From: a bacterium
Lineage (GTDB): Bacteria > 4484-113 > JAFGCY01
Length of the DNA: 64,000 nucleotides
Direction: 5' to 3'
NCBI GenBank assembly: GCA_020440605.1
Contig: JAGRNT010000010.1
Coordinates: forward strand, 1-64,000
The notes under the pieces are model-generated. The model was not told the DNA's origin. It searched no databases and was given only the letters and a program-made list of their open reading frames with translations. Shown here in pieces: positions 52,732 through 60,804 of this stretch; positions within the stretch are counted from its first letter, which is position 1; each line of letters opens with the position of its first letter. Both the position numbers and the translations under genes were made by a program.

Positions 52732-54119
52732 TTCGTCGGATCCTCAGGCAGGGGGAAGTCCAGCCCGAGGATCTCACCGGCGCGCTTGAGATAGGCGGCC
52801 TGCGGACCCTGCATGTACTTGGCCATGTACTTCTGCCCGCTGAGGCTGCTCGTCTCCAGATCCTCGATGGCGAGCACCCCGAAGCGGGTTTCGTCCCTGA
52901 TCAGCTTGTCCTTGTAGAGCTGGTTGCTGATGTCAAGGTACTGATCATTGAGGAAGCGCGTGGCTGCGGCCAGCTGCGAGGCCTCCTCGGATGCGGGGTT
53001 CTGGGCTTCCTGCTGCCTGTGCAGGCACTTCAGCTGCAGGTTGAAGAAGGTGCGATCGAAGGGCTCAAGGCGGCCGAGCGCATAGAGCATGTACATCACC
53101 TCGCCGATGTCCTTCTTGTCCTGCGGCCAGGTGCTCGTGCCATCCACGAGACGGACGAGCTGGTTGACGGCGAAGGGATCGAGATTGCCCCAGTGCAGCC
53201 AGAGATCGACATAGACCGGACCTTCCTGCTCGGCATAGACCATCGGATGGCTGGCATCGTGGACCCTGGGCGCCAGCGGCGGCGGATAGTAGAACCAGCC
53301 TTCGGGCTTGGCATTGCCCTTGCGCAGCTCGCGGATCATCTCACGGATCGGCTCATCTCCGAACTCCGGAGAGTAGATGCGCGCCAGGAACAGAGCGCGG
53401 CTGTAGTTGACGAAGGAATTCTCGGGGTCCCGCTTTTCCAGTTCGTCGTAGATGTCACTGATCTCCTTCAGGCGGGTGCGGATTGCATCGACTTCCATGC
53501 CCTGGCTGCGGATCCATTCATGAGCCTGATGCGGCTCGGAGAGCGTGTAGATCTTCATGTAGTAGAAGCGGGGTTCATCGGGCCAGAGCTCGATCGCCTT
53601 GTCGATGTTCTCGATCGCTTCCTGCTCCGTATCCACATACTGCGTGTCGGAGGAATAGCGCTTGCGCGGCTTGAGGTAGACCGCATAGCTGGCATAGTTC
53701 AGCGGATTGTCCGGCTCGGCGGCGATGGCGCTCTGGAAGAGCTGCTCCACCGTGGCATTGGTGCCGAAAATCACGGTCTGGACTTCGCCCACGACCTCGT
53801 TGTAGAGCTGCTGTCCTTCGGCACGCTCCGCCGCATCCGCACTTTCCTTGAGCTGCTGGGCCCGGTCGTACTTGTCCTTGATCACCAGGTAGGACACCTC
53901 GACCAGGAACCAGGCCTGGCGTGCATCCTCATGGATGTCCGTATAGGGCCGGTCCAGATAGTGCGGGTAGAGCGCCTTGCTGGGAGGGACATTCGCATTG
54001 GCGGGGTTGAAGTTGCCCTGGGCCTTGCCCGTGCCGCTGCCGGACTGCTGTCCGGGACAGGCCGCGAGCATCAGCAGGCCGAGAGCCGCGATCAACGTCG
54101 TAAGGAATCTGTGAGTCAT
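52725..54119 (-). CDS. Lipoprotein with TPR-like helical repeats
   Basis: 464 residues with a lipobox (LMLAAC, Cys21) when started at ATG 54119; 54134 is an in-frame alternative. The mature protein is helical with TPR-like pieces (LFQSAIAAEPDNPLNYASYAVYL, IENIDKAIELWPDEPRFYYMKIY, shown in part) and many aromatic and charged residues. Predicted envelope-anchored and protein-binding. It overlaps rlmN by 7 nt but has no obvious functional link to it. TATACT upstream (minus, about 54157-54162) may be its -10 box. Confidence 0.78.
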   Translation of the reverse strand: MTHRFLTTLIAALGLLMLAACPGQQSGSGTGKAQGNFNPANANVPPSKALYPHYLDRPYTDIHEDARQAWFLVEVSYLVIKDKYDRAQQLKESADAAERAEGQQLYNEVVGEVQTVIFGTNATVEQLFQSAIAAEPDNPLNYASYAVYLKPRKRYSSDTQYVDTEQEAIENIDKAIELWPDEPRFYYMKIYTLSEPHQAHEWIRSQGMEVDAIRTRLKEISDIYDELEKRDPENSFVNYSRALFLARIYSPEFGDEPIREMIRELRKGNAKPEGWFYYPPPLAPRVHDASHPMVYAEQEGPVYVDLWLHWGNLDPFAVNQLVRLVDGTSTWPQDKKDIGEVMYMLYALGRLEPFDRTFFNLQLKCLHRQQEAQNPASEEASQLAAATRFLNDQYLDISNQLYKDKLIRDETRFGVLAIEDLETSSLSGQKYMAKYMQGPQAAYLKRAGEILGLDFPLPEDPTKW

Positions 54120-54200
54120 GGTGCCGGTATCCATTGGTTTGAGAGACCTATCAGTATAGCGCCGGAAGCTGGTGCGCGCCTGGCCGCACAGGCCCGGACG

Positions 54201-55217
54201 TCAGTGCGGCAGGCTGCGTTCGAGGAAGTTCCACCAGTTGCCGCCGTAGAAGGCATCCAGCCGGGCCGCATCCCAGCCGCGGGCGGCCAGGCCCTCGCGC
54301 AGCAGGCGCAGGTCGCGCACGTCATTGATGCCCGCGGGCGTATTCTCCACGGTCAGCCCGCCATCGAGGTCGCTGCCGATCCCGATGCATTCCGGGCCGG
54401 CAAGCTGCGCAACATACTCGATGTGGTCCAGCGAATATCCCAGCGCCGGCTGCGGATCCCCGGTATTCCAGGGCTGGATGAGGAAGGGGGCCAGCAGCAC
54501 ATGCCCGATCACTCCGCGCCGGGCCGCGATCTCCCGGATCTGCCAGTCCTGCAGGTTGCGCTCGCTCCCGGCCAGGGCACGGGCATTGGCGTGGGTGGAA
54601 CAGAGCGGTGCGCGGAAGTTGCCGAGCACCTCCGTGATCCCCCGGTCATTGAGATGCGCCAGGTCGAGGATCATCCCCAGCTGCTCGAATTCGGAGAGCA
54701 GCTGGCGGCCGGCCTGACTCAGCCCCCCCTGGTCGCTGAAGGTGCCGCTCGCATAACGGTTGCGGCCGTTCCAGGTCAGGCCAGCCATGCGCAGGCCACG
54801 GGCATGCCATAGCGCGAGTTCGGCGGGACTTTCCAGCAGATCAAGGCCTTCCATCAGCAGTACGATGCCAATCGGAGCGACCAGTCCGCCGTCCCGGCCC
54901 TGGACAGCCGGAGCAGTGGCCAGTTCCGCCAGTTCGCGGCGATTGGTTACCAGCCGCAGCTCCTCGGGGTAGAGCATCAGCCAGTCACGATAGATCCCAT
55001 ACTGCTCGTTGAGCAGGTGCAGGCGCTGCTCGCGTGGGTGCTCATGTTCCACGAAGAGCGTGGCGCAGATCAGGCGCGTGCCGGCCTTCTGCAGCCAGCC
55101 GAGCGTGATCATGCAGCTCACGTCCCCCGGATCCACGAGGTCGCGGCCGTACATCTGGCAGTGCATGGCGAGGTCCTGGTGGGCGTCAACGAGGAAGGAT
55201 CCGGCGGGCAGCGGCAT
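54201..55217 (-). CDS. Membrane dipeptidase-family hydrolase (peptidase M19)
   Basis: 338 residues of the renal dipeptidase family, binuclear-zinc hydrolases that cleave dipeptides and some related amides. Visible metal and active-site elements: VDAHQDLAMH (His13, Asp15), MEGLDLLE (bridging Glu), LDLAHLND and CSTHANARAL (two His), and GIGSDLDGGLT (Asp near 283). No signal peptide, so it is cytosolic. The ATG is 7 nt after TATACT, consistent with a leaderless transcript. Divergent from the small gene at 55268. Confidence 0.92.
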   Translation of the reverse strand: MPLPAGSFLVDAHQDLAMHCQMYGRDLVDPGDVSCMITLGWLQKAGTRLICATLFVEHEHPREQRLHLLNEQYGIYRDWLMLYPEELRLVTNRRELAELATAPAVQGRDGGLVAPIGIVLLMEGLDLLESPAELALWHARGLRMAGLTWNGRNRYASGTFSDQGGLSQAGRQLLSEFEQLGMILDLAHLNDRGITEVLGNFRAPLCSTHANARALAGSERNLQDWQIREIAARRGVIGHVLLAPFLIQPWNTGDPQPALGYSLDHIEYVAQLAGPECIGIGSDLDGGLTVENTPAGINDVRDLRLLREGLAARGWDAARLDAFYGGNWWNFLERSLPH

Positions 55218-55224
55218 CAGACTG

Positions 55225-55230
55225 AGTATA
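55225..55230 (-). promoter_or_regulatory. -10 box TATACT of the M19 gene
   Basis: TATACT, 7-nt spacer, ATG at 55217. Confidence 0.55.
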
Positions 55231-55255
55231 TATGTGGGGTCGGACCGCAGGAGGC

Positions 55256-55261
55256 TACAAT
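55256..55261 (+). promoter_or_regulatory. -10 box TACAAT deciding the start at 55268
   Basis: TACAAT, 6-nt spacer, GTG at 55268. Confidence 0.6.
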
Positions 55262-55267
55262 GGCAGC

Positions 55268-55573
55268 GTGGACCTGCGGGAACAGCTGGCCGGAGCGCTG
55301 AGCCGGGATCTGGGAGTGGCGGTCGGCCCGGAGTCGGCGGCGCTGGTGCTGGCCCTGCACCAGCTTGAGAAGCAGCAGGGTCTGGGGGAGGTCTTCAGCA
55401 TCGAGGAAGTCGCAGCCAGTGCGGGGCTGAGCCCGCTTGTGGCCCTGGCGGCCCTGCCGGTCTGTGAGCAGGCCGGGCTGCTGAGGCGGCATGCCGTGCA
55501 TGCGGATGTGTTCCTGACGCTGGAACAGGAGGGCCGCAGCCAGGTGATGCTGCTGAAGTACAGCGGGAAATGA
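55268..55573 (+). CDS. Small winged-helix-like protein, unknown function
   Basis: 101 residues from a leaderless GTG; the ATG at 55232 in the same frame lies upstream of the -10 box and is rejected. The helical pattern FSIEEVAASAGLSPLVALAALPVCEQAGLLRR resembles a helix-turn-helix and recognition helix (each part shown within limits), ended by a short beta region LTLEQEGRSQVMLL. It may be a small DNA-binding protein. Overlaps the LysE-type gene by ATGA, so the two form an operon and it could regulate that exporter. Confidence 0.65.
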   Translation: MDLREQLAGALSRDLGVAVGPESAALVLALHQLEKQQGLGEVFSIEEVAASAGLSPLVALAALPVCEQAGLLRRHAVHADVFLTLEQEGRSQVMLLKYSGK

Positions 55574-56214
55574 GCACACTGCTGCCTGACACCGCGGAGC
55601 TGCTGGCCTTCATCAGTGCCGGTCTGCTGCTGAACATCATCCCCGGCCAGGACATGCTGTATGTGATCGTGCAGTCCAGTGCCGGTGAACTGCGTCGTGG
55701 CCTCCTAAGTGCGCTGGCGATCGGCTGCGGTTCGCTGTTCCACGTGGCGGCCGTCTGCCTGGGCCTGGCCGGACTGCTGCAGGCGGTGCCGCTGGCTTAC
55801 GAGCTCGTGCGCCTGTGCGGTGCGCTGTATCTGATCTGGCTTGGGATCACGATGTGGCGCAATGCCTCGCAGGATCAGCATCCGGCTGCAAATGGACAGG
55901 CTGGAAGCATGGGGGCGATGTTCTTGTCCGGGATGCTCACGAACATGCTCAACCCCAAGGTCGCGCTGTTCTTCCTGGCCCTGCTGCCGCAGTTCTGTGA
56001 TCCGGCGCGTGGGCGGATCGGCCTGCAGCTCGGAGTACTGGGGCTGATCTTCAGTTTCAACGGAACGCTGGTGCTGCTGATCGTGGCCCTGGCAACGGTG
56101 CAATCGAGCCGCAGGCTGGCCGGTGGGCAGCGCAGCCGGATCTGGCTGAAACGCATCGGGGGGACCGTACTCGGACTGCTGGGGCTGCGCCTGCTGCTGC
56201 AGCGCGCTGCATGA
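55570..56214 (+). CDS. LysE/RhtB-family amino acid exporter
   Basis: 214 residues with about six membrane helices. Family marks: LLNIIPGQDMLYVIVQSS, GLLSALAIGCGSLFHV (RhtB-type G..G..H), YLIWLGITMW and the central MLTNMLNPKVALFFLALLPQF. These proteins export amino acids or related metabolites by proton exchange. Substrate unknown. The gene is coupled to the small HTH-like gene upstream by ATGA. A long imperfect inverted repeat follows its stop. Confidence 0.9.
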   Translation: MSTLLPDTAELLAFISAGLLLNIIPGQDMLYVIVQSSAGELRRGLLSALAIGCGSLFHVAAVCLGLAGLLQAVPLAYELVRLCGALYLIWLGITMWRNASQDQHPAANGQAGSMGAMFLSGMLTNMLNPKVALFFLALLPQFCDPARGRIGLQLGVLGLIFSFNGTLVLLIVALATVQSSRRLAGGQRSRIWLKRIGGTVLGLLGLRLLLQRAA

Positions 56215-56220
56215 TCCGGT

Positions 56221-56271
56221 ATTGCCAATATCATTGGTGCACCAAATGTGCCAGCCAATATTATTGGCAAT
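56221..56271. repeat. Long imperfect inverted repeat after LysE-type gene
   Basis: ATTGCCAATATCATTGGTGC faces CCAGCCAATATTATTGGCAAT across a short centre, arms of about 22 nt. AT-rich compared with surroundings. It could stop transcription or be an operator, or the relic of a small element. No gene in 56272-56515. Confidence 0.55.
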
Positions 56272-56515
56272 CAATATGGGGCAGTGAATCAATCAGATAT
56301 TCGGGCATGTACCGGGGACACTGTCTGCACTGATCCCAAGAGGCCTGAGCGAGCCGGCAACTGAGACTTGTCAGCAGCAAGTTCGGAATCCCCCGAAGGA
56401 ATATTGGTGGGCCCTCCAATGGAATATCTGTTGCCATATAGTTCAGCGGCACTTCACTCTCATTACACCTGATGTTTGATCCGGCTGTCATCAGCAGCGG
56501 CATCATTTCAGCATG

Positions 56516-56689
56516 ATGGTGCGCAACAGACTTACGATTACTGAAAAGCGCTTGATCTGGGAACAGGGATTCGGGATGGACATCCGCGAGAATGCGGCGA
56601 CGATCGGACTGCTGGGATTCGCAGCCGTGCTGATGGTGGTATCCATCGTCAGCCCGCTGGCCCAGTTCTTCTACATCGCCAGCTGGTAG
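56516..56689 (+). CDS. Small single-helix membrane protein
   Basis: 57 residues starting at ATG 56516 (ATG 56576 is a shorter option). Charged N-terminus (LTITEKRLIWEQGFGMD) then one membrane helix (GLLGFAAVLMVVSIVSPLAQFF). It resembles the small protein at 56877 in order and in the ERQLVLEEG / EKRLIWEQG segment. Too short for most gene finders. Confidence 0.5.
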   Translation: MVRNRLTITEKRLIWEQGFGMDIRENAATIGLLGFAAVLMVVSIVSPLAQFFYIASW

Positions 56690-56876
56690 TCCTTTCCCCT
56701 GACGCAGTGACACGCAGCAGTCCGGCAGCCGCCGGTTACCGGACTGACCAGACAAATCTCATGATTCCGGCAGAAGACCGTTTAACCCCTGCCAGGGCCG
56801 GGTATACAGAACGGTTTGAAGCCAGGGCTTTGGACCCCAACGCAACAAACAAGTGCAAAGGACGGTCTATAAAGCC

Positions 56877-57041
56877 ATGCAGGACATGAGAGCAATCAGA
56901 GCGATCGAGAGGCAGCTCGTGCTGGAGGAGGGTGACAGTTTCGACTTCCGCCGGAACATCCCCCTGCTGGCCGTGCTGGTTGTCAGCAGCGTGCTCTTCC
57001 TCATCGTCCAGTTCCGTCCTGAAGTGCTCGCGCGCTTCTAG
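56877..57041 (+). CDS. Small single-helix membrane protein
   Basis: 54 residues from ATG 56877 (GTG 56853 in frame upstream). N-terminus AIERQLVLEEGDSFDFRR, then one membrane helix (IPLLAVLVVSSVLFLIVQF). A likely paralogue of the protein at 56516. Function unknown; such proteins often associate with larger membrane complexes. Confidence 0.5.
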   Translation: MQDMRAIRAIERQLVLEEGDSFDFRRNIPLLAVLVVSSVLFLIVQFRPEVLARF

Positions 57042-57175
57042 GACACGGAATGAGGGGGCTGCTGCTCCACCATTCCCATAATACACAGGAACTTCACCGG
57101 CAGCGGCAGAGCCGGCCGGGTTGCCAGACCCGCCGCCCTTCCAAGGGGCAGGCGGGCTGGCTTCGTTTGCGTCAC

Positions 57176-57772
57176 CTACTCGAAGGCCTTGCCATCCGTG
57201 TCCGGCAGACGGATGAAGATGTGGAACAGGCCCATCAGGCTGTCGCCGGGGCAGATCCCCGTCTGCTGATGGCAACGCAGCGTGCCGTCGCCATTCTTCT
57301 CGACGATCATCATCCCCGGGGAGTAGTTCAGCTTGTCGCCGTCCGCGCGCGCATAACCCCAGTCCATTGACAACGAAGTGTCGCGGCAGCTGAGCATGTC
57401 GAACTTCCAGCCGCGCTGGCTGGCGCCGGCCAGCTGCTGGTCCGGGCGGTCATTGCTGACGAGCAGGAACTTCGCACGCTGGCCATAGGCCCCGCTCTCC
57501 AGATGGTGGTAGTAGCCATTGAAGCCGTCCGCCCAGAGTGAGCAGTAGCTGCAGGCGAAGCCCATGTTGTGCACGAGCACCATCTGGCTGTGCTCGCCGA
57601 ACATCTCGCTGAGCCTGACCGTGCTGCCGTCGTGGCGGGTCAGGCTGTAGTCCTGCATGGACTGGCCGCCGAGCTGCTTCTCGATCGCGGCCATTTCCAT
57701 GTTCAGCGCATTGCGCTGCTTCCATTTCGCCTGGAGCTGCTGCTTCAGGTCCTGTGACTGTGTTGCATCCAT
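57176..57772 (-). CDS. DUF899 family thioredoxin-like protein
   Basis: 198 residues. The core MGFACSYCSLWADGFNG (residues about 70-86), with a CxxC-like pair (Cys-Ser-Tyr-Cys), and FLLVSNDRPDQQL are typical of DUF899, a thioredoxin-fold family of unknown activity. The N-terminal helix QQLQAKWKQRNALNMEMAAIEKQL and the C-terminal GLFHIFIRLPDTDG fit the family too. Probably a cytosolic redox protein. Leaderless: TATACT, 6 nt, ATG. Confidence 0.85.
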   Translation of the reverse strand: MDATQSQDLKQQLQAKWKQRNALNMEMAAIEKQLGGQSMQDYSLTRHDGSTVRLSEMFGEHSQMVLVHNMGFACSYCSLWADGFNGYYHHLESGAYGQRAKFLLVSNDRPDQQLAGASQRGWKFDMLSCRDTSLSMDWGYARADGDKLNYSPGMMIVEKNGDGTLRCHQQTGICPGDSLMGLFHIFIRLPDTDGKAFE

Positions 57773-57778
57773 GACCGG

Positions 57779-57784
57779 AGTATA
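57779..57784 (-). promoter_or_regulatory. -10 box TATACT of the DUF899 gene
   Basis: TATACT, 6-nt spacer, ATG at 57772. Confidence 0.65.
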
Positions 57785-57826
57785 ACACTTAACCGTTTGG
57801 TTAACAATGGTTTTGCGGAAAATCCG

Positions 57827-58582
57827 CTATTTCAGCTCAATCCCCACCGGGCAGTGGTCGCTGCCATATATCTCCGGCATGATGAAGGCGCTCTTCAGGT
57901 TCTTACCCATCGACTGGCTGACACAGACGTAGTCAATCCGCCAGCCGACATTGCGCTCGCGTGCTCCGGCGCGGAAGCTCCACCAGGAGTAGTGGCCGCC
58001 CTCCTGGTTGAGGTGGCGGAAGCTGTCGATGAAGCCGGCCTTGACAATGTTGTCCATCCCCGCGCGTTCCTCATCCGTGAAACCGGCGCTGCCAACGTTC
58101 TGCTTCGGACGTGCGAGGTCGATCTCCTGATGGGCCACATTCAGGTCGCCGCAGAACACCACCGGCTTCTGCTCCTCGAGCTTCCGCACGTGCGAGAGGA
58201 AATGCGGATCCCATTCCTTGTGCCTGTAGGGCAGACGGCTCAGGTCATTCTTGACATTGGGGGTGTAGACCGTCACCAGCCAGAAGTCCCTGAACTCCGC
58301 GCTGATCACGCGGCCCTCGTCATCATGCCTGGGATCCCCCATGCCGTTGACAACGTTCAGCGGCTGCTCGCGGGTCATGATCAGCGTGCCGCTGTAGCCC
58401 TTCTTCTGTGCGGGATTCCAGAACAGCTCATAGCAAGCCCAGTCCACATCCGGCACCTGCTCCGGCATGGCCTTGATCTCCTGCAGGCAGAGCATGTCGG
58501 CATTGATCTCGGAGAGCTTGTCGAGCAGGCCCTTGTCCAGCGCACTGCGCAGGCCGTTGACATTCCAGGATACGATTCGCAT
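57827..58582 (-). CDS. xth: Exodeoxyribonuclease III (AP endonuclease)
   Basis: 251-residue ExoIII of the EEP superfamily; incises abasic sites and trims 3' blocks in base-excision repair. Motifs: RIVSWNVNGLRS, LCLQEIK (metal Glu), YSGTLIM, VTVYTPN, VVFCGDLNVAHQEIDLARP, RIDYVCVS and YGSDHCPV (catalytic His). Length and motifs are complete. TATACT 7 nt before the ATG suggests a short or absent leader; it also lies 24 nt after the small-membrane-protein array on the same strand. Confidence 0.95.
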   Translation of the reverse strand: MRIVSWNVNGLRSALDKGLLDKLSEINADMLCLQEIKAMPEQVPDVDWACYELFWNPAQKKGYSGTLIMTREQPLNVVNGMGDPRHDDEGRVISAEFRDFWLVTVYTPNVKNDLSRLPYRHKEWDPHFLSHVRKLEEQKPVVFCGDLNVAHQEIDLARPKQNVGSAGFTDEERAGMDNIVKAGFIDSFRHLNQEGGHYSWWSFRAGARERNVGWRIDYVCVSQSMGKNLKSAFIMPEIYGSDHCPVGIELK

Positions 58583-58589
58583 GCGCAGC

Positions 58590-58595
58590 AGTATA
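58590..58595 (-). promoter_or_regulatory. -10 box TATACT of xth
   Basis: TATACT, 7-nt spacer, ATG at 58582. Confidence 0.55.
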
Positions 58596-58606
58596 GCCGC
58601 GGGGGA

Positions 58607-58993
58607 TCAGTCGCCGTCGGGATCGCGCAGGCGCTTCAGCTCGCGCAGCAGATCTCGGTCGCGCATATCGAGATCGGCCTCGGGCAGCCCGCCGTCGATG
58701 ATCTCCTCGAGCTTCTCGCGCCCGATCAGCTTCTCCAGGCGGCGGTCCAGCTTGTCGAGTTCATTCTCGCTGTAGCCCATGGTCACCGCGGTCTTCATCA
58801 CATCCATCTTCTCGCGGGCCAGATCGCGGTAGATCTCGAGCGCCTTGTCGCGCTCGGCACGGCTGAGGTTGGCCATGCGCCGCGCATGCCGCCTGCGCCC
58901 GGGAGAGTTTCCGTCGCCGAAGATCGCCTTGGAGGCTCCGGCCGCAAGGATGATGATGGCAACCATCATACCGATCTGGATCAGCTCAGGCAT
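58607..58993 (-). CDS. Second array, member 5: one-helix membrane protein
   Basis: 128 residues: one N-terminal helix (about 6-20), a basic patch (RRRHARR), then the shared domain KALEIYRDLAREKMDVMKTAVTMGYSENELDKLDRRLEKLIG (read here in pieces: EIYRDLAREKMDVMKTAV and LDRRLEKLIG). C-terminus charged. Last of five tandem paralogues on this strand. Function unknown. Confidence 0.75.
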   Translation of the reverse strand: MPELIQIGMMVAIIILAAGASKAIFGDGNSPGRRRHARRMANLSRAERDKALEIYRDLAREKMDVMKTAVTMGYSENELDKLDRRLEKLIGREKLEEIIDGGLPEADLDMRDRDLLRELKRLRDPDGD

Positions 58994-59028
58994 GTCCCCG
59001 CCCCCTGTCCGTCTGCTGCATTGTCATT

Positions 59029-59451
59029 TCAGTTCGCTTCCTTCCCTGTCTGCCGGCTGCTGCCGGACTGTGCATCCGTGATGTCACGGGCCTGGATCTC
59101 CGCCTGCGGCTGCGACTCCGTGCTGATGCTGACCCGGGCCTTGGCCTGCTCCGCCTCCTCCGAGACGCGGATCTCCGTCAGTTCGGTCAGCTGGTGCAGA
59201 TCGGTGTGCTTGTCCATCAGCCGTCCCAGCTCCGCCAGTACCTTCTCATCCGCGCCGAACTGTACCGCATTGTTCATGAGTCCGATGCGGTCCTTCATCA
59301 GCTCGCGGAAGATCTCCATGGCCCGGCGCTTGTCCAGGCGGTTGCCAAGATGCTTGAGCAGGTCCGCCGCGCCGAAGAAAACACCGAGCACACAGACCAC
59401 TCCCCAGAAACTGGTGAACACGGTCTGCAGGAATGGCAGTGATTCAGGCAC
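59029..59451 (-). CDS. Second array, member 4: one-helix membrane protein
   Basis: 140 residues. N-terminal helix about 11-31 (FTSFWGVVCVLGVFFGA). Shared domain diverged: EIFRELMKDRIGLMNNAVQFG and ELGRLMDKHTDL replace the usual EKLDVM and LDRRLERLIG. A Gln/Ser/Thr-rich tail of about 45 residues follows. 12 nt separate it from member 3. Confidence 0.72.
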   Translation of the reverse strand: MPESLPFLQTVFTSFWGVVCVLGVFFGAADLLKHLGNRLDKRRAMEIFRELMKDRIGLMNNAVQFGADEKVLAELGRLMDKHTDLHQLTELTEIRVSEEAEQAKARVSISTESQPQAEIQARDITDAQSGSSRQTGKEAN

Positions 59452-59463
59452 AACCAGAGATTA

Positions 59464-59847
59464 TCACGCATCCTGCCTGCGCTTGCGAGGCCTGCTGCGC
59501 AGCCGTTCACGTTCGGCATCGAATTCACTGGCTTCCAGCTCATGGCTGATTTCCGGTACACCCGGTTTCTTCTTGCCGAGCAGCTTGCCCATTTCCCTGG
59601 TGCCGATCAGGCGTTCGAGCCGCTCATCCAGCAGAGCGATCTCGTCCTCGTCACGGCCCATGGCCACGGCAGTACGCATCACATCGAGCTTCTCACGCAC
59701 GAGATTCTCATACATCTGCCGGGCGCGCATGCGCTCCAGGCGCTCGAAGTGGCCCCCGATCTGTGCGGTGATGATGGCGATGATCGGGATCATCAGTGCC
59801 AGCACCGGTATGATCAGCCAGGAGTCCTGGCGCAGTATCTCCAGCAT
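59464..59847 (-). CDS. Second array, member 3: one-helix membrane protein
   Basis: 127 residues. N-terminal helix about 11-28 (IIPVLALMIPIIAIITAQ). Shared domain: QMYENLVREKLDVMRTAVAMG and LLDERLERLIGTREMGKLLG. Basic C-terminus (RSRPRKRRQDA). Closest to the family consensus together with member 5. Confidence 0.76.
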   Translation of the reverse strand: MLEILRQDSWLIIPVLALMIPIIAIITAQIGGHFERLERMRARQMYENLVREKLDVMRTAVAMGRDEDEIALLDERLERLIGTREMGKLLGKKKPGVPEISHELEASEFDAERERLRSRPRKRRQDA

Positions 59848-59888
59848 TACCCTGAACCTGTACCTTTGTATTGCAGCCGTTTACCAGC

Positions 59889-60224
59889 TTAGACTTCGGC
59901 GTCCCGGCGCCTGTGGCGGCGGATCACCCGCTCCAGATCGTACGCCAGGTCGCCCTGCTCTTCAAGTGTGCCATCCATTCCCGAGAGGCTTTCGCGACCG
60001 ATCAGTCGCATAAGCCGGGCATCCAGCCGGCCCAGATCCTGCTCCTGATAGCCCGCGTCGATGGCGCTGCGGAGGATCTCCAGCTTCTCGAGCACAATGC
60101 GTTCGCGGCTTTCGCGCTCAGCCTTCTTCAGTGCCATTTCACTGTTGCGGTAGTAAACCTTGTAGATGGTGATGGCGGAGGTGATCATCAGAACGATGAA
60201 CATCAGTGTTTCACTTTCATGCAT
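59889..60224 (-). CDS. Second array, member 2: one-helix membrane protein
   Basis: 111 residues. N-terminal helix about 7-21 (LMFIVLMITSAITIY). Shared domain: RIVLEKLEILRSAIDAGYQE and LDARLMRLIGRESLSGM. C-terminus basic (RRHRRRDAEV). 41 nt before member 3. Confidence 0.75.
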   Translation of the reverse strand: MHESETLMFIVLMITSAITIYKVYYRNSEMALKKAERESRERIVLEKLEILRSAIDAGYQEQDLGRLDARLMRLIGRESLSGMDGTLEEQGDLAYDLERVIRRHRRRDAEV

Positions 60225-60256
60225 GGCGCAGTTCTCCCATACCCATGACTACGGAT

Positions 60257-60655
60257 TCACATTCCCGCGTCCCTGATCTGACGCTTGAGTTCGCGTTCCT
60301 GTTTCCGTTTGCGGCGCTCGATGATCTCCTCCACCTCATCCTCGAGGATGTCGAGCTCCCGGTCCTCGGGTGCTTCCGGAACCTTGCGGATCTGCACGCC
60401 TGCGAGCTTCTGCATTTCCTGCTGGCCGATCAGGCCCGAGAGCCGGCGGTCCAGACGGGCGACTTCGCGGTCATCAAAGCCGGCTTCCAATGCCGTCTGA
60501 ATCACGAACAGGCGGTCGCGCACGATCCGTTCATACATCTCTCTGGATTCGCGACGTTCCGTCCTGGCCAGCTGGCGCAGGTAGATCATCGTGCCGGGGA
60601 TGCTCAGTACCATGAGCGTCCCTGCCAGGATTCCGAATAAGGCTTCAATGTCCAT
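60257..60655 (-). CDS. Second array, member 1: one-helix membrane protein
   Basis: 132 residues, first gene of the five-gene run. ATG 60655 follows GGGAGC. N-terminal helix about 6-25 (LFGILAGTLMVLSIPGTMIYL). Shared domain: EMYERIVRDRLFVIQTALEAG and LDRRLSGLIGQQEMQKL, then a long acidic-basic coiled tail (EDEVEEIIERRKRKQERELK). The run shares the order helix, Tyr-containing amphipathic helix, LD-RL-x2-LIG. I know no family with this layout. Confidence 0.75.
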   Translation of the reverse strand: MDIEALFGILAGTLMVLSIPGTMIYLRQLARTERRESREMYERIVRDRLFVIQTALEAGFDDREVARLDRRLSGLIGQQEMQKLAGVQIRKVPEAPEDRELDILEDEVEEIIERRKRKQERELKRQIRDAGM

Positions 60656-60804
60656 GTGTTGCTCCCGAATTGCTGAAGCTGCGAACAGCCTCGCGACTCC
60701 CCCTATGGAGCATATTACATCAGATTTTCAGTTTATGCAATAACTTTCTTAATATTTCGAAAGCGATTCTTTGAATTCTTTAAGATTGAGACTCATTCAG
60801 TGAT
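60656..60804. other. AT-rich spacer
   Basis: AT-rich in 60715-60804, probably holding the promoter of the five-gene array. No gene. Confidence 0.4.

Noticed and set aside
56261..56755. Minus-strand open frame of 164 residues
   Set aside because: It covers the inverted repeat and is antisense to the small membrane gene at 56516; composition is not protein-like.
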